Assembly (NCBI RefSeq): GCF_003254395.2
Contig: NC_037638.1
Coordinates: forward strand, 14,741,086-14,805,085
DNA from: Apis mellifera
Taxonomy: Eukaryota; Arthropoda; Insecta; Hymenoptera; Apidae
Direction: 5' to 3'
DNA: 64,000 nt
The notes under the pieces: model-generated
The model's input: the letters and a program-made list of their open reading frames with translations, nothing else
The model's database searches: none
Told to the model about the DNA's origin: nothing
Program-made: the position numbers and the translations under genes
Shown here: piece by piece, positions 40,464-54,900 of the stretch
Position numbering within the stretch: position 1 is the stretch's first letter
Layout of the letters: every line of letters begins with the position of its first letter

Positions 40464-42943
40464 AATTTAATATAATGAAATTAAAATATATTGAATTTCC
40501 AATAATGAACAAAATTGTGAGAATTCTTCTTGTTTTAGAAAATTTTAATAATTGATCTTAATCCATTAAAAACATTGAAATTTTCATTTTGCAAAAAACT
40601 CGTTGTCTTTTTTATTTATTGTCTTATACAGATTTTTAATATATTTATGAAACATTTAAGATCGATTCTTTCGAAAAATCAAAACAAACACAAAATTGAT
40701 ATACGAAATAACATTTATAAACATTTATTACCATTATATATATATTATATAAATCTCTAAATGTTTTTTATTGTAATAATTCAATAATTACAATTTTTAT
40801 CAATTTTTATCAATTTTCATCTTAATCTTGAATATTCGAAATCCTATTTTATGAAAAGTAGATTCTATTCTTTTTAAAGTAATTTATTAATTATATATAA
40901 TTTATTTGGTTTATAATTGCAAAATATTAAAAAAAAATATTATTAAAATATTATTAACTTCAAAATCAAAAAATTTTTACGATTCAATCATATAAATCTA
41001 ATTGTTTTTTTAGTAGAATTTCGAAAAAATACATAAAATTTAATGAATATTTCTCATATAAAATAAAGGGAAAAATATTGTTTATAAAATTTTCCTGTAG
41101 TTAAAAAAATATTAAGAATCAGAATATTAAAAGTTCATTATCATTTTTGAATAAAAAAAAAAATACTATAAAATAATAAAAAATCATTAGAAATTAAATT
41201 TTTTCAATACAAAAGATAAATTCATTAAATATTTATTTCATTATTATATTATTGATATCAAATTTTAATATCAAATTAAGTTACTAATTAAATAACTTTT
41301 CTTATATTTTCTACTTAATGAACAATTTTTAAAAACTCATATATTTTTATTGTTTTATATTTATTTAAATGTATATTTAATGAAATATTGTACTGATATA
41401 ATTACATTCAATATTGAAATATAATGAAAACTTTTCAAACTTAATTTGAAAAAAGATGGCCAAAATAATTTTTTTAAAATTCTTATTTTATTGGAATTAT
41501 TTTTTATTATAAATAAAAATATAAATAATTCTTTTTTTCAATATTATTTTATTCTTTTTCTTCATTAAAAATTTTATAAACTTTTCATAAATGTTGCAAT
41601 ATTGTATTATAAACAAAAAAAAAATTTTGAGTCTGAAAATCTTGAAACACAATTTTGATAGATATATTAACATTCCAAAACATTTCAATATTCCAATAAC
41701 TTTTCAATTGCCTATAATTTAATAAATAATATCAACTAATATTTTTAAATTTAAAAGTTATAAGAATATCTATAATATCTAGAATTTAAAAATATCCCAC
41801 TATATATTATAACATTCATAACATACTATATAATAAATCATTAAATTTGCCTTGAAAATTGTTATAAGTATGACAAAAATATAAGTATCAATTTATAAAA
41901 TGACATTGTAATGAGATTTCATAAATGCCATTATTTATTACATTATAAATTAAAAAAAATTGATTCTGGCTCTCATATTCCATTTTGTCTTTTCTATTTT
42001 TTTTTAAATTTACTATTTATAAGAAAAATACTGAAAACTAATAATATAAATACTTTACTAATATATATAATTCTATTTTAAAATTTATATTATAAATAAT
42101 AAAAAAATATCTAATTATCATTGTAAGATATGCTAATCGAATTTAACGTTAAGATAATAAGAATTTCGAAGTCAAAAATCTAAAAGTTAGTCGCGAATTC
42201 TCGAGTCTTGAAACTCCAAGGACAAAACGGAATGTTTTATCGATTAATCAATAAACTGACCACTTCTAATGACTACTTCTAATGCTTAGTGGTATACATT
42301 AATAATACATGAGATTAGAAACACGCGAATAGTAGATTTGGCGCGATAGTGACATTATGTTATACAACTATGTATATCCAAATACATTATAATACATCAC
42401 AATATATTAAATTCACTACGCAAAAAATAAAAATATAATGTACATTATGATTCTTTAATTGCAAAAATTCAAATAATAGCATTTTTAAAATTAAATGCAA
42501 GCGTAAGTTAATGATCAATCGAAATAAAACTTACTTCTCTGAAATTGTGAGATTATATTATATATTTATGTATATTTATGTATATTATATATATATATAT
42601 ATATATATTTTCTATTTGACAATGATAAATTTAAATTTAATAATTTATTTATTAATATGGCTGATCTGTTATTACAATAAAAGGAAAAAAAAATAATAAA
42701 TTGTGACTTTTTATTTTTATTGTCTGATTATTAGAATCTAAAATCTAATTAAAAAATAAAATAATAAAAATTATATAATAAAATGTATTACATATACGAA
42801 TACATTATTATAAAGAAAAGAATGAATTAATAATTCATTTAAAATAAACAATTTATTTTTTTAATAGAAAGTTTTGATTGACAATATTTTACTTACATTA
42901 ACATATATATTGAAAGTTAAAAAGAGATATAAAAATATATATA

Positions 42944-42986
<43 letters not shown>

Positions 42987-45900
42987 AATATATATAAAAA
43001 TATATATGTATCAGAATTTTAATAAATTTGATATATGCATGAATAATTATGCATAAATTTATTTTTCTATTTATATGTACTTTGCATTGTAAAATGTAAT
43101 CAAAGCAAAAAATATGCTTTAATGAATCTATCAGTAATAATTCATAATATATACACTAATATTATTAGTATATATTATAAATAATAAATACCATAGTAAT
43201 TCTTTTTGATAAAGAGAGTTCCTGAAATATGATCAAGATTGATAAATAAATACGATAAATCGCAAATATATAATATATAAATATATTATATAAATATATA
43301 ATAATATATAATATATAATATATTATATATATTTAGAAAAGATTCGTAAAAACCTTGATTATTAAGTTTGATTATTTAATTTCTTTTTCTTTTGAAATGA
43401 TCACTATTTCCTTTATTTGATGTTTCTAAGCTTGGTCATAAAATTTTCTAGTTTCAAGGACTTAACTTCCTTGATTTCTCAAGGAAAACAAGATATTGAT
43501 GATCAATAATTTTTTTTGACATAATCTACGTTAGATTAAAAATCTATCACTGTTAAATTAAATTAGAACTTTATCATAAATATTTAAAAATAATAAAAAT
43601 TTTTAAAATTAATGATTAATATAATAGTTGATATTTTATATTTGACATCATATTTCAATATTAAATTAGAACTCATTCAAAAAAGAAATATTAGATAATA
43701 AACAAAAATATAAAATAAATATCAAAATTTTAGAAAAAAATTATAATTATTTATCTATGTGATTAATCAAATTCAAAAATTATAATTGAATATATAAAAT
43801 TAATTTGACAGAAAATCATCAAATTAATAGAAGATAAAAAAATTGTAATGTAATAATAAATCATTAAGAAATTTTTATAAGAACAGTATACCTGATACGA
43901 TGTCTACGTTGACTACAGTAGAAATATTGACGACAAATCGTTGAATCGTGGTTCATCTTGAATACATGTTACGTCAATGGTGTCAATGACCTTTCGTTGC
44001 CATGAGGTTCAAATCGATTTTTGTCTTTTTTTAATTTACTTCTAATAATCAATATATAGAATAAAACAATCGATTGATTTTATATTGAATTTCGAACCGA
44101 TAATGATACAATAATAAATAAGCTTGTATGAAATACACAAGCGTTTCAAAGTATCAACTTTCAACAGTACACGTTTAATGAAGTAAAAATAATCGAATTT
44201 CAAAACTATGCTTTTCCAATGCCAATTTTAAGAAAGATTTTAGAATTTCGTTCATATTCATTTATGTTTAAAAGTGTATATCTCTTTTCGCATTTACATA
44301 AAATTCACATTTGTGATGACTTGTTTTCCATTATAGTATAATATAATAGCATGTTTCTTCATGTTCCAACATTAATATCGATTCATAAGATATTCTTCGC
44401 GAGTAAGTTTTTTATTCAAAACATTTAATCAATGAATTAAAAATGTTAATCACGCTATGAATCATATAGTTTAAAATCATAAATTATAATAGTATTTATA
44501 AATTTCTAATTTGATGATATTTAATTCTCAAAATTTTATTCCAATAATTTTCAAGAGATTTATTTTTTTAATCATCCAACTTTTTACATTGCACACCGAT
44601 AATAATCAATCAATATTTGCTTCAAATACACCGCACTGCAGTTGTTTTTCTACATGATGATTGATCAAAGTACAGCATCAATTATTCTTGATCATTCATT
44701 TTCTTAAGAAGAATATTTTTTATCATATTTATTTTACTATCATATTTAGTTCCGAAATTGATTTAAATTGTTTTTATTTAACTATGATTTCAAATAAAAG
44801 AAATAATTCGAACTTTATTTAAAAAAATATAATAGATTTTTTCCATTATTGTTAAATTTTTAATAAAAAAACATATAACTTCTTGATGCAATTAATTTTA
44901 CAACTAACAATAAAATAAATGTATCCAAATCTATCAATAACTAATAGAATATTTTAAACACTTAAAAAATAATCATTTTGTATGTATATTTTTTAATTTT
45001 TTCACAACTAAATTAAATTTATATAAAAATAATATTCCAAACATTTATCATGTATATATCTATTATATATTTTTTGAATTGAAATTTTTTTTCATGTCTT
45101 ATTTATTATTAATTAACATATTGTTTACGAGAATATAAAAAATATAGAGAATATATAAAATAAAGAAAATATATTTTCATAGAATTATTTCTTGATTTTT
45201 AACGCTTGTAAAATAGTTGATAATACTTCAAATAATAGTATGTCATAGTATTCCAAGCAAATTCATTTTCTTGTATGAAATATCGATCAGTAATCGGCAA
45301 AACACTAGAGAAAAAGCAATACAATATAATTATTGTTAATTTAAGTGGTTCAATTTTTTAAAAAAAAGTATGTATTAAAATAAGATATAAAAAAGATTAT
45401 ATGATGTTTCTAATATTTAAAATTTGATATTTCAAATAATATAAAAAAAATATTTATCAAAACAAGAAATAATATAAATAATTATAAATACACTATTTTT
45501 TAATAATCACTTAAAAACAAATTGTAGCATTATCGCGAATAAACTTTGAAAAATTTCACAATTTATGCTTCCAGCAACTTGCTATACTGACTGAATACAC
45601 CATTGCTGATGAATTGTATGGAACTATGTAAGTAAATACGTAGGATCCCTCCAAAGCCAATGTATAACTGTATCCACTTAAAGTCACGTGATGAACAAGG
45701 TAGATGAACGCACGTGTATACTTACGCTTGCGTATTTAATCGTTCGTCAGATCGTCAGAATTACGATCAACTGACATTGATCACTCATAGTATTCATATT
45801 TAATATTTAATTTTTTATTGTATATAACTATTATATTATTATATATAATATTTGATAATATTAATAAGTTATTTTTATCATCATTAAAATTTTTTCCTAC

Positions 45901-48900
45901 ATTTTGAAATAATTTCTTAAAATTTTTTATATTTTAATAAACATTTCAAGAATAAAGTTTATTAAAAATGAAATATAAATTAAAGAAAATAATATATTGC
46001 TAATATATAATATTATATTATATAAATATAATAATAATATATAATATATAATATATAATAATTATCTAATATATTGCCACACAAATTATAAGATTAATAT
46101 ATAACTTTTATTGAAAGAAATATATATGTTGATTCTCTTAGTTTTTAATTTTTTACAATTAATCAACAATTGTTAAACAATAATAGCTCTTATTTTTTAT
46201 TAATTCCTCGTTTCTTATTCTAATAACTCATTTGATATATTGATGTAGCTAAGTAATAAAATTAAGAATATGAAATAAATATTCATACATATCGATGATA
46301 AAATGAAAAGTTATAAAATTTAATAATTTTGTTTCTGAATAATTTAAAACTATTTTAAACTACTTTAAACTTTTCAAAATTTATATAATGAAAGACACAA
46401 ATATAAGAGAAACTAATTAATTATAAATTTATTATCTATGTAATCAATTTTCTAATTCCTATATTTAATAAATATTACAAGAAAAACTAACTAACTTTGT
46501 GTTTTATGTAATTTATTTAATATTTATTTAATATTTTCAATAATAAATATTTCATTTATACTTTTCTTTCATTTATCTTTTATATTCGTTATAAAAAAAG
46601 ATTGAAATTTTTTTCTCATATTTATAAAATTAATATTATTTTGTAAATATCTTCGATAATTAGCATCAATGGTAATAAATATTTAGTATTTATTTGTTAA
46701 AATACATTCGTATAAAATGTTTGTTTTGAATGTTTTTATGTTTATAAAATAATCAATACAAGGAAATGTTGATAGTGCATATGTACACTATTCAAACAAT
46801 TGATTTATTGAACATATTAATTTTCAAACAAATTGACAAAATTTTTGTAATATAATTAGTAATAATAATGATTTCAAATATAATAATAATTATTATTCTT
46901 TTTTATAAAATATGTCTAATAATGAATAAAATCTTAATAAACTTTGAAAAATATAATAGAATTATTGTATAAATATACCGTTAAGAGATCTCCTACAACA
47001 AACAGTACCGTTGACTCGGAGTAGAATATTATAAGTCCGTAAGAACTATTGACCTAAAAACCGTGTATTATATTTACAGTAATTACTCAATCGATATAAT
47101 TACTCAAATGAATAATAGTTTTAATTTTTTTTCATTTTCTTTTATATTTTACATAATATTATCAACAAATTTAAATATGCAAGTATTAGTAAATAAAAAA
47201 GAAAGTAAAATGTAAAATTAAAAAAATAATTTTTTTAAGTCAGTTTTTTAAATAGAAATGATTTAATTTAGAATTATAATATATGTCTAATTTTTAATTT
47301 ATTTGAATTTTGTATAAATATTGCAAAATTGTTAATCTATAATTTTTTTTATATTTTTCAAGACTATCAAGAATTTGATCATTTATCCTTAAATGATATA
47401 TTTTGTAATTCGAAATTCGATTAAATTTCATAAATTATTTATTAATACACATTTTAAGAATATAGCAAATATCTTTTTTTTTTTATAAATAAATGCATTT
47501 AATTTGTATTTTATTTAATTAGTTGTTTCTTTAAATTTATCTAATACTTTTAAAGAACTGAAAATATAAATTATTTTTTATTAAATTTTGTTTTATTATA
47601 TTTTATTTAATTGTTATAATTCTTTAATTTTTATTGATTACACAACTGCTTAGACAAGAGTAAAATATTTTATGAATATAGAACATTCTTAAATCATAAA
47701 TTTATGTGCATAATTTTAAATTACTTATTTTATCGAAATAAAAAATCAATATAACTTTTTTATTAGCTTAATATTAATATAAAATATAATAAATATAGAT
47801 ATAAAAATATAATGAAAAAAATAGATCGTTTAAATTATATAAATATTTGAAAAGGTTGAAAGCTTTTAATATAAATAATATTAGAAATAACATAAATAAA
47901 AAAATTCGAAAGTTATTTTATCTTTCTGCAAAAAAAAATACTAAATTTTATAATAATTGGTTTAACAATTTTTAAATAATCGTTAATTATAAAAATTAAT
48001 TATTAATATTTTTGATTTTAACAATTTTTTACTTTTAGTGAGATTTGATTAGAATAAAAAAACAGAATATACATATCAAGTTTTGGTTTAGTTTCATGAA
48101 AAAAATTCAAAAGACAAAGTTGATATTGCAAATTTAAATGCTCTTGATCAATACTTTTGAATTTTCTTCTATAATTTACATTCGATGTTATTTTCTTTTT
48201 AGTAAAATGAAATGAATTTTAGTATGAAAATTTTAAAGTAAGTTTTGAAATTCATTTTTATAGTATAAATCTTCGACAATTGCTTAATATGAACGAAATT
48301 ACATATAATTTTCTCTAAGTTTTCAAATGTTAAATCAAGATACTTTTTGATTTTTTCTTATATTCTTTGATAATGGAAATTTATAATTTTTTAAATATTT
48401 TAAAAGTCAATTATTTTTTAATTTCTTATATCATTCATAAATCTTTGAATGAATTACATACATATGATTGAGAAATTTTTTGCAATATATAAATATATAA
48501 CTATATCTAACATATCTTATATAATATATCTAATATATTCTTTTCAAGTTTAAAGAAAACCTTTATACTTATTTTTATTCTCTATTTGTAAAAATTAAAT
48601 AGTGCTAATAATTATTAAAGTTAAGATATTATATTAAGTTATGTAATCAACGATTATATGAAAACAATTAATTATAATAAATTGATATTATAAAAATTAT
48701 TGTTATAAAATTGGCATTTATTATTTTTCATTATTAATTCATTATTAATTTCTCTTATTAACTTTCAAATCCTTTTTATTTATGTTGTTTCTAATGTCAT
48801 TTATAATAAAACTTTTTAAACAATATGTGGATAAAAAATTCATGAAATGTTTTTTTGATTTCCAGCATTAACAACATGATATCAAATACTATTTTTTATT

Positions 48901-51900
48901 ATTAATTTTAAGTTTTATAATTATATCACTTATTCATATTATTTTATACAAGAACAATTTTAATGAGTAATCGATTTATCATAGGAAGAAAAATAAAACA
49001 TTTATAATGTTTTGAAAGAATTATAAATTAATATCAAACTAAAAAAAATATTTTGAAAATTATTTAAATTATAATATATAATAATCTATATTATATATCT
49101 ATATAATATATACTTAATATTTTATTTTTGAAATATTTCTTTTAACTTGATATTAATTCATTATTTTTTGTAAGATTTAAAAGATTATAAAATAACAATT
49201 GTTAAGAACAAAAAAATGTTTACTAAAATAATCATTGTGCATAAATTATAAGTCAAATAATTCTGAATTAATAATAGAATCAGTGATAACCTAATAGAAA
49301 AAATTATTGCAATATTATTTTTTAATATCAGAAAATAAAAACAATTAGAAAACATATAATGAATATATGATTTATTAATTCATTAATGGAAAAAAGAAAT
49401 GTTCATATTAATGTTCATATTAATTATTCATATATTGTTCATATATTCTTCAAATTGCTAATCATTTGTTGCTTTAAATTTTTTCAAATTCTTGAAAATC
49501 AATACCATTTTAATTAAAAAAGTTATTTTGTCTAAAAGAAACAGACAAAATATCGTATCATAACTTCATTATGAAATCTATTAAATAAAAACAAGTAAAA
49601 CTTAGTTCTGCCTTTTTCAATCATATAATATAATATGTTCTAATTATTATAATTATATGAATTACAGGAAAAAAATAAGTAAATGATTCTATAGATATTA
49701 AAATATACGAATATATATATATTTAAATGAAAATATATCTATTTATTAATCTATTCAGATCTTAATCAACATAACTATAGACGAAAAAATAAAATTGATG
49801 CAATAAAAAATTTAAATTATTGAAAATAATGAAACTTCCTTACATCAAAAAAAAAATCTTTTTACTTCTTTCAAAAAATTGTGCTAAATAACAATAGAAT
49901 ATTGATTGTGCAACATGTCAAATAATAGTTCATCTAAACAAATTGTGGATGATCGAAAATATTGATTTATATAAACAAACAATATTTTGTAATATTCTTC
50001 TCGGAAGAATTTCAATTAATAAATTATATATCTTTATATATATTTATACTTTTGTAGATTAAGATATTACAAAAAAAAATTAAAATTTATTTAAAAAAAT
50101 ATCTAAAATTATCATACTGAAAAGAAATTATCAATTTTTAATAGATAGTAGATAGTAACAAAAAGATTCGGATACATATGTTTAACTACAATTTTATTGA
50201 TTATAAAAAAAATAAAAAAAACTTCTTAAATTTTTAAAAAATGAAATTTTTTTCAATAAATCTATTTTATATTAAATATAAATTTATTATAAATTTATTA
50301 TAAAAAAAATAAATTTAAATTTATTTCTTCAATAGATTTATTGTATCTATTTTAAAAATGTTATTTATTTAATTTATTTATAATTTAATAATTTATTTAA
50401 CTAACTTGATATAATAAAATAATATTAAAATTAAATAAAATCATAATTATTTTGCACAACTTATCGCATCATAATATTCAGATATTTTAAAACTTTATAA
50501 AAAAATAATTAAAATAATTTTTTATAAAATTAAGTATTCATTTTAATATCTTCTTTTTATAACACATTTTAAACAGATATTTAAGATATTAAAAATTATT
50601 TTTTGTTAATAATATATTGATTATTTTATTTTTATTTTAATTGAATCCATTTATCTTTAATATCCATTTTTTTTGGTATGTATTGTTATTTTTTTTTCAT
50701 TCGATCAATTTTCTATGAAAATATTTGGTAACTACATAAAATTCATTAATTTATTTTAATAAATTAAATGCGTTTGATTATATTTGTAAATTAAAAATAT
50801 GTTTCTTTTCCTTTTATTTTATATGTTACGATACTTATATTATATATCATAATGTTCAGACAGTATATTTACAGATTTTTATTTTTAATACATAATAAAT
50901 CAAAGAATTTTCTATTTTTATAGTTATCTATATTCTTTATTATAAAATCATATATAATATATTTTTATAATATAGGTACTTATCAAAAAAATTAAAAATC
51001 TATTGATTAAATTTGTACTGTTCAAATATTATAAGATATAAAAAAAAAATGCATTTTTAATTTACAAAAATATTCAGATACATTACAATTTTGAATTATC
51101 ATAGTAAATTAATAAATCTTATACATGAACATTGTCATGCAAACAATTGAACTATCGAGTGAATAAAGAATAATAATATTAAAGAAAAAGAATAAATGGA
51201 TTCATCAAAAATAAAAATAAAATATATATAATATATATAAATATATATATATATATATAATAGATATAGGAATAAAATATATTATTAACAAAAAATAATT
51301 TTTAATATCTTAAATTTCTTAAAATTTAATAAAAGCAAAAAAATATCAAAACTAATATTTAATTTTTATAAAAAATTATTATATAAATTTTTATAAAAAT
51401 TTTTAGAATCTGAATATTTTTATAATTTCATTTAATTTTTAATATTATTTTATTGTGAAAAAAATTAATTAAATAAGTAATATACATTTGTAGAAATAAT
51501 AAATACTTTATCGAAAAAAATAAATTTAATTTTTTTTATAACTAATAAGATATATATCATTAAAGTTGATCATATATTACTGTCTGAATATTTTGCGAAT
51601 AATTATATTATATACATAAGACAAAATTTATTAAAAGATATACATGAAAGAAAATAAAATATATAAGTATAATAAAATATTTACGTATTTACCATTAAAC
51701 ATATCATGTGCATATATTTATTTATGATAGAAAGCATGCGCAGATATAACATAATACATAAGATATAATTTTTATAATTTTCATCATTGATTATTTTTAA
51801 CATTATATTCCAGATTTTAAGATTATATATTTAATTATAAATAATGATGAAATAAAAATTTGTTTTATTTCTTAATTCCTATATAAAAATTTAACATTTA

Positions 51901-54900
51901 GCAGAATGAAAAAATGGAAATTAATTAATTGTAATAAATATTACATCATTAATTTTGCATTTTCGTTAAAAAATCAACATATTATAAATTATTATATATA
52001 CGTATATATTTATAAAATATAAAAAAAATCATTATCTTTTATTTACATGTACATATGTATATATATTTTCATATTTAGTTTCATGTTATGACATTTACTT
52101 GACATATTATAAGCTTTATGAATATTTTATGTTAATCCAATAATTTAAAAGAGACTTTCTATACATTTACCAAATAAATAGTATAACTAGTTATATATAT
52201 ATATATATATATATATAAGCACAGAAATAATTTCTTAAATTAATTTCCTAATATTTTGGCCATCAAATGTGACAATTTGCTTAAAAAGATTTAAAGCTTA
52301 AAAAGATCTAAGTAAGTATTTGCAATCAAACATGAATGAATACAACTTGTTAAACCGATTCTCGATGAATGTGAATAGAATTAAATAAACAAAGTTTGAA
52401 AATATGATTTATGTCTTTAACAAATTTCTAACAATTTAGATTTTCAATAATTCTTTGAAAAAAAAGACATTGATACTCATACAAGTGGAATATTTTAATA
52501 TTTTGTTTATTATTCGAAAGATAATATATAGAAAATTTTTTGAATCTTAGAGATTTTTATTGATAAAGAAAACTTATTTAGATTAATTCTATTGAATTTT
52601 CTACTTATAAAAGTAAAAAATAATGAAACTCACCGTCTGGAAGCGATGCGTTGTGGACTTGTCGTGCTGGAAGGTGGACTTGTGGAAATACCGCCAAAAG
52701 AACTAGAATATGTCGTAATTCCTGAAACGGTTGTATCACTGCCCGTAGTTGACGACAAAACACTATTTTGCCTCGAAGTAATTTCACGATTTCTTATTCT
52801 TTGTGATCGACTTTCTCGAAATTGTCTTTCACTTCTTTGGAATACAACATTTGAATTATTTGTGTTTCTAACAGGAGCACTTGATGGTCTCACAAGAGTG
52901 CCGGATGTACCATTTGTTTGGGCAGCTAATATTTCTGGTGCAATTAGAGCGATATCTGGTAAAGAATTTGGCGCGGACGCAATAGTTCCGCGGCAATTAT
53001 TCGAATCGATGTTTCGTTGTCGTTCGGTTTCTTCCGGTAATCTTAAATGGCGCAAACGTCTCATTGAAGCCCTTACCCAAGAATTAACAACTGTAGAGTT
53101 TTCACATATTTCTTGATCGATAATTTCGTTATTTGCGTTACAATGTATAATTTCATTCTGATCATGTCTGTTACAATCAGATAACGGATCGGATGTTGAC
53201 CATCGCGAACTATCAATTACTAGGGATTTCACTGTTCCAGAAACAGACATCGCGGCACTACAACCCGCTTCGATAGCGCGATACTCATGATTGCGCCTGC
53301 GCTTTGCAGTTTCATTGGTGGGGGATGCACTCCTTCCTTTTGTGCTTTCCTGAATCGCGTCAACCACACTAACTGCTAACGACTCTGTAACTCGCGGATA
53401 TTCTACTTCTTCCAGCCATGACCAATCTACTTCTGAACAATCTGAATATCCATCCCCTTGATCTTCTTTATTTGTTTCTATTTCTTGTTTTATTGAACAA
53501 CTGTAAATAAAAATAATTTTTTGATTTATTATTCTTCTGCATTTAAATTATATATTATGATTACTTAAATTAAAAAAGAACATAAATTGTACATAATTAT
53601 AAATTATAAATATATATATAATTATAAATATTTCTCTAAATTATAGAGATAAAAAAGCTATTAAATTTCTAATTTTTCATTTTGATTTTTAATCATAAAA
53701 AAATTATATAAATTATAAGACTCTCTTCCTATTTTTTTATAAACTTGATAAAAATCAAACTTATGTTATCGTATAAAATATACGATATACTCATATTTTG
53801 CAATGAATATTGATAATATCTTACAAATTCAACTTCGCGATTAAAAACAATTACTCAGTATTAATAAATATACTCATTTAAACAATTAAAAACTAAACGC
53901 ATCGTTATACATCGTACAATATTACATAAATAAAATAGAATTTTATAACATTTTGGAGAATAATATTTTTATTTATTATTTATTATTATAATAATGAAAT
54001 TTTGTTAATGTAAAAAATGCTTTTTAAATATCATGCAAAGATGATATTTAAAATTATCAAAAAATATGATTAATCTCAAATACTTTATAGAAAAACAAAA
54101 AAGATATATCAAATATAACGCAAAATATACAAAAAAAATATAACAAAAAAATTTACTTTAAAAAATAAATAATAAAATCAAAGTTTGAAATCAAAGTGAA
54201 TACTTTGTATTTATAACTTAATGATAATTTGATCATATTGTCATTATCCATATATTCAAAGTCAAAATAAAATAATTTAAATGTATATTTAAATAAGATT
54301 CAAGTTCCAGCTTTAATAAAATTATTCTGAAATTTTTATTTTATTTTAAATATACATATACTTATATATATACATATATTACTTTCAAAAATTTGGAAAT
54401 AGTCAGTTTTTGAAATAAAAAATCTTTTTGTAAATATTAAAATATTAAAATAACTGCTTATAATAAATATTTATTAATATTGACAATAGAAAAGAAATTA
54501 ATAAAATATTGAAAAATTATCAAAATTTTTTAAAAAAAGATAAGATAATTTTTTAATAAAATAGTCATTTTAATGAATCAAAAATTTTGATATAATTTTA
54601 TATTCATTTGATATTATCGTAGTATTTATTTCACTATACATATATTATTTTATTATTCAACAAACTTCGGTTATAACAAATAAATTTAACTTATTATATA
54701 ATATGATTACATAATATGATTTTTAATGATTTTACTTAAATCATCAATTATTAAAATCCTTATTCTTTATTCCTTCTTTTTAAACTTTTGGATAATACTA
54801 TATAATATAAGATATCATGATGTATATAATCTTGCATATTATACAATAATCAAATATTATTATTTTTATTATTTTTAGTAATTTATTGCTAATTTATTAT

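Larger units (their letters stand above)
39160..52633 (-). other. 13.5 kb AT-rich transporter intron
   Basis: Intron between the long N-terminal exon (ending 52634) and the first core exon (39159). It contains the alternative first exon 43892-43956. It is extremely AT-rich, with (TA)n tracts at about 39952-39998, 40048-40094, 40416-40461, 42580-42609, 42945-42980 and 52194-52216. Less AT-rich islands occur at about 42120-42350, 43870-44000, 45640-45790 and 46975-47060. No other protein-coding exon or RNA gene was recognised; short ORFs at 40575, 41497 and 42511 are low-complexity chance frames. Confidence 0.65.

Noticed and set aside
40575..42696. Short ORFs of about 60 codons in the large intron
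   Set aside because: Lys/Ile/Asn/Tyr/Phe-rich frames typical of AT-rich non-coding DNA, with no family resemblance or splice context.
52592..53116. Plus-strand 174-codon ORF
   Set aside because: It is the antisense shadow of the transporter N-terminal exon, whose frame is longer and fits splice phases.
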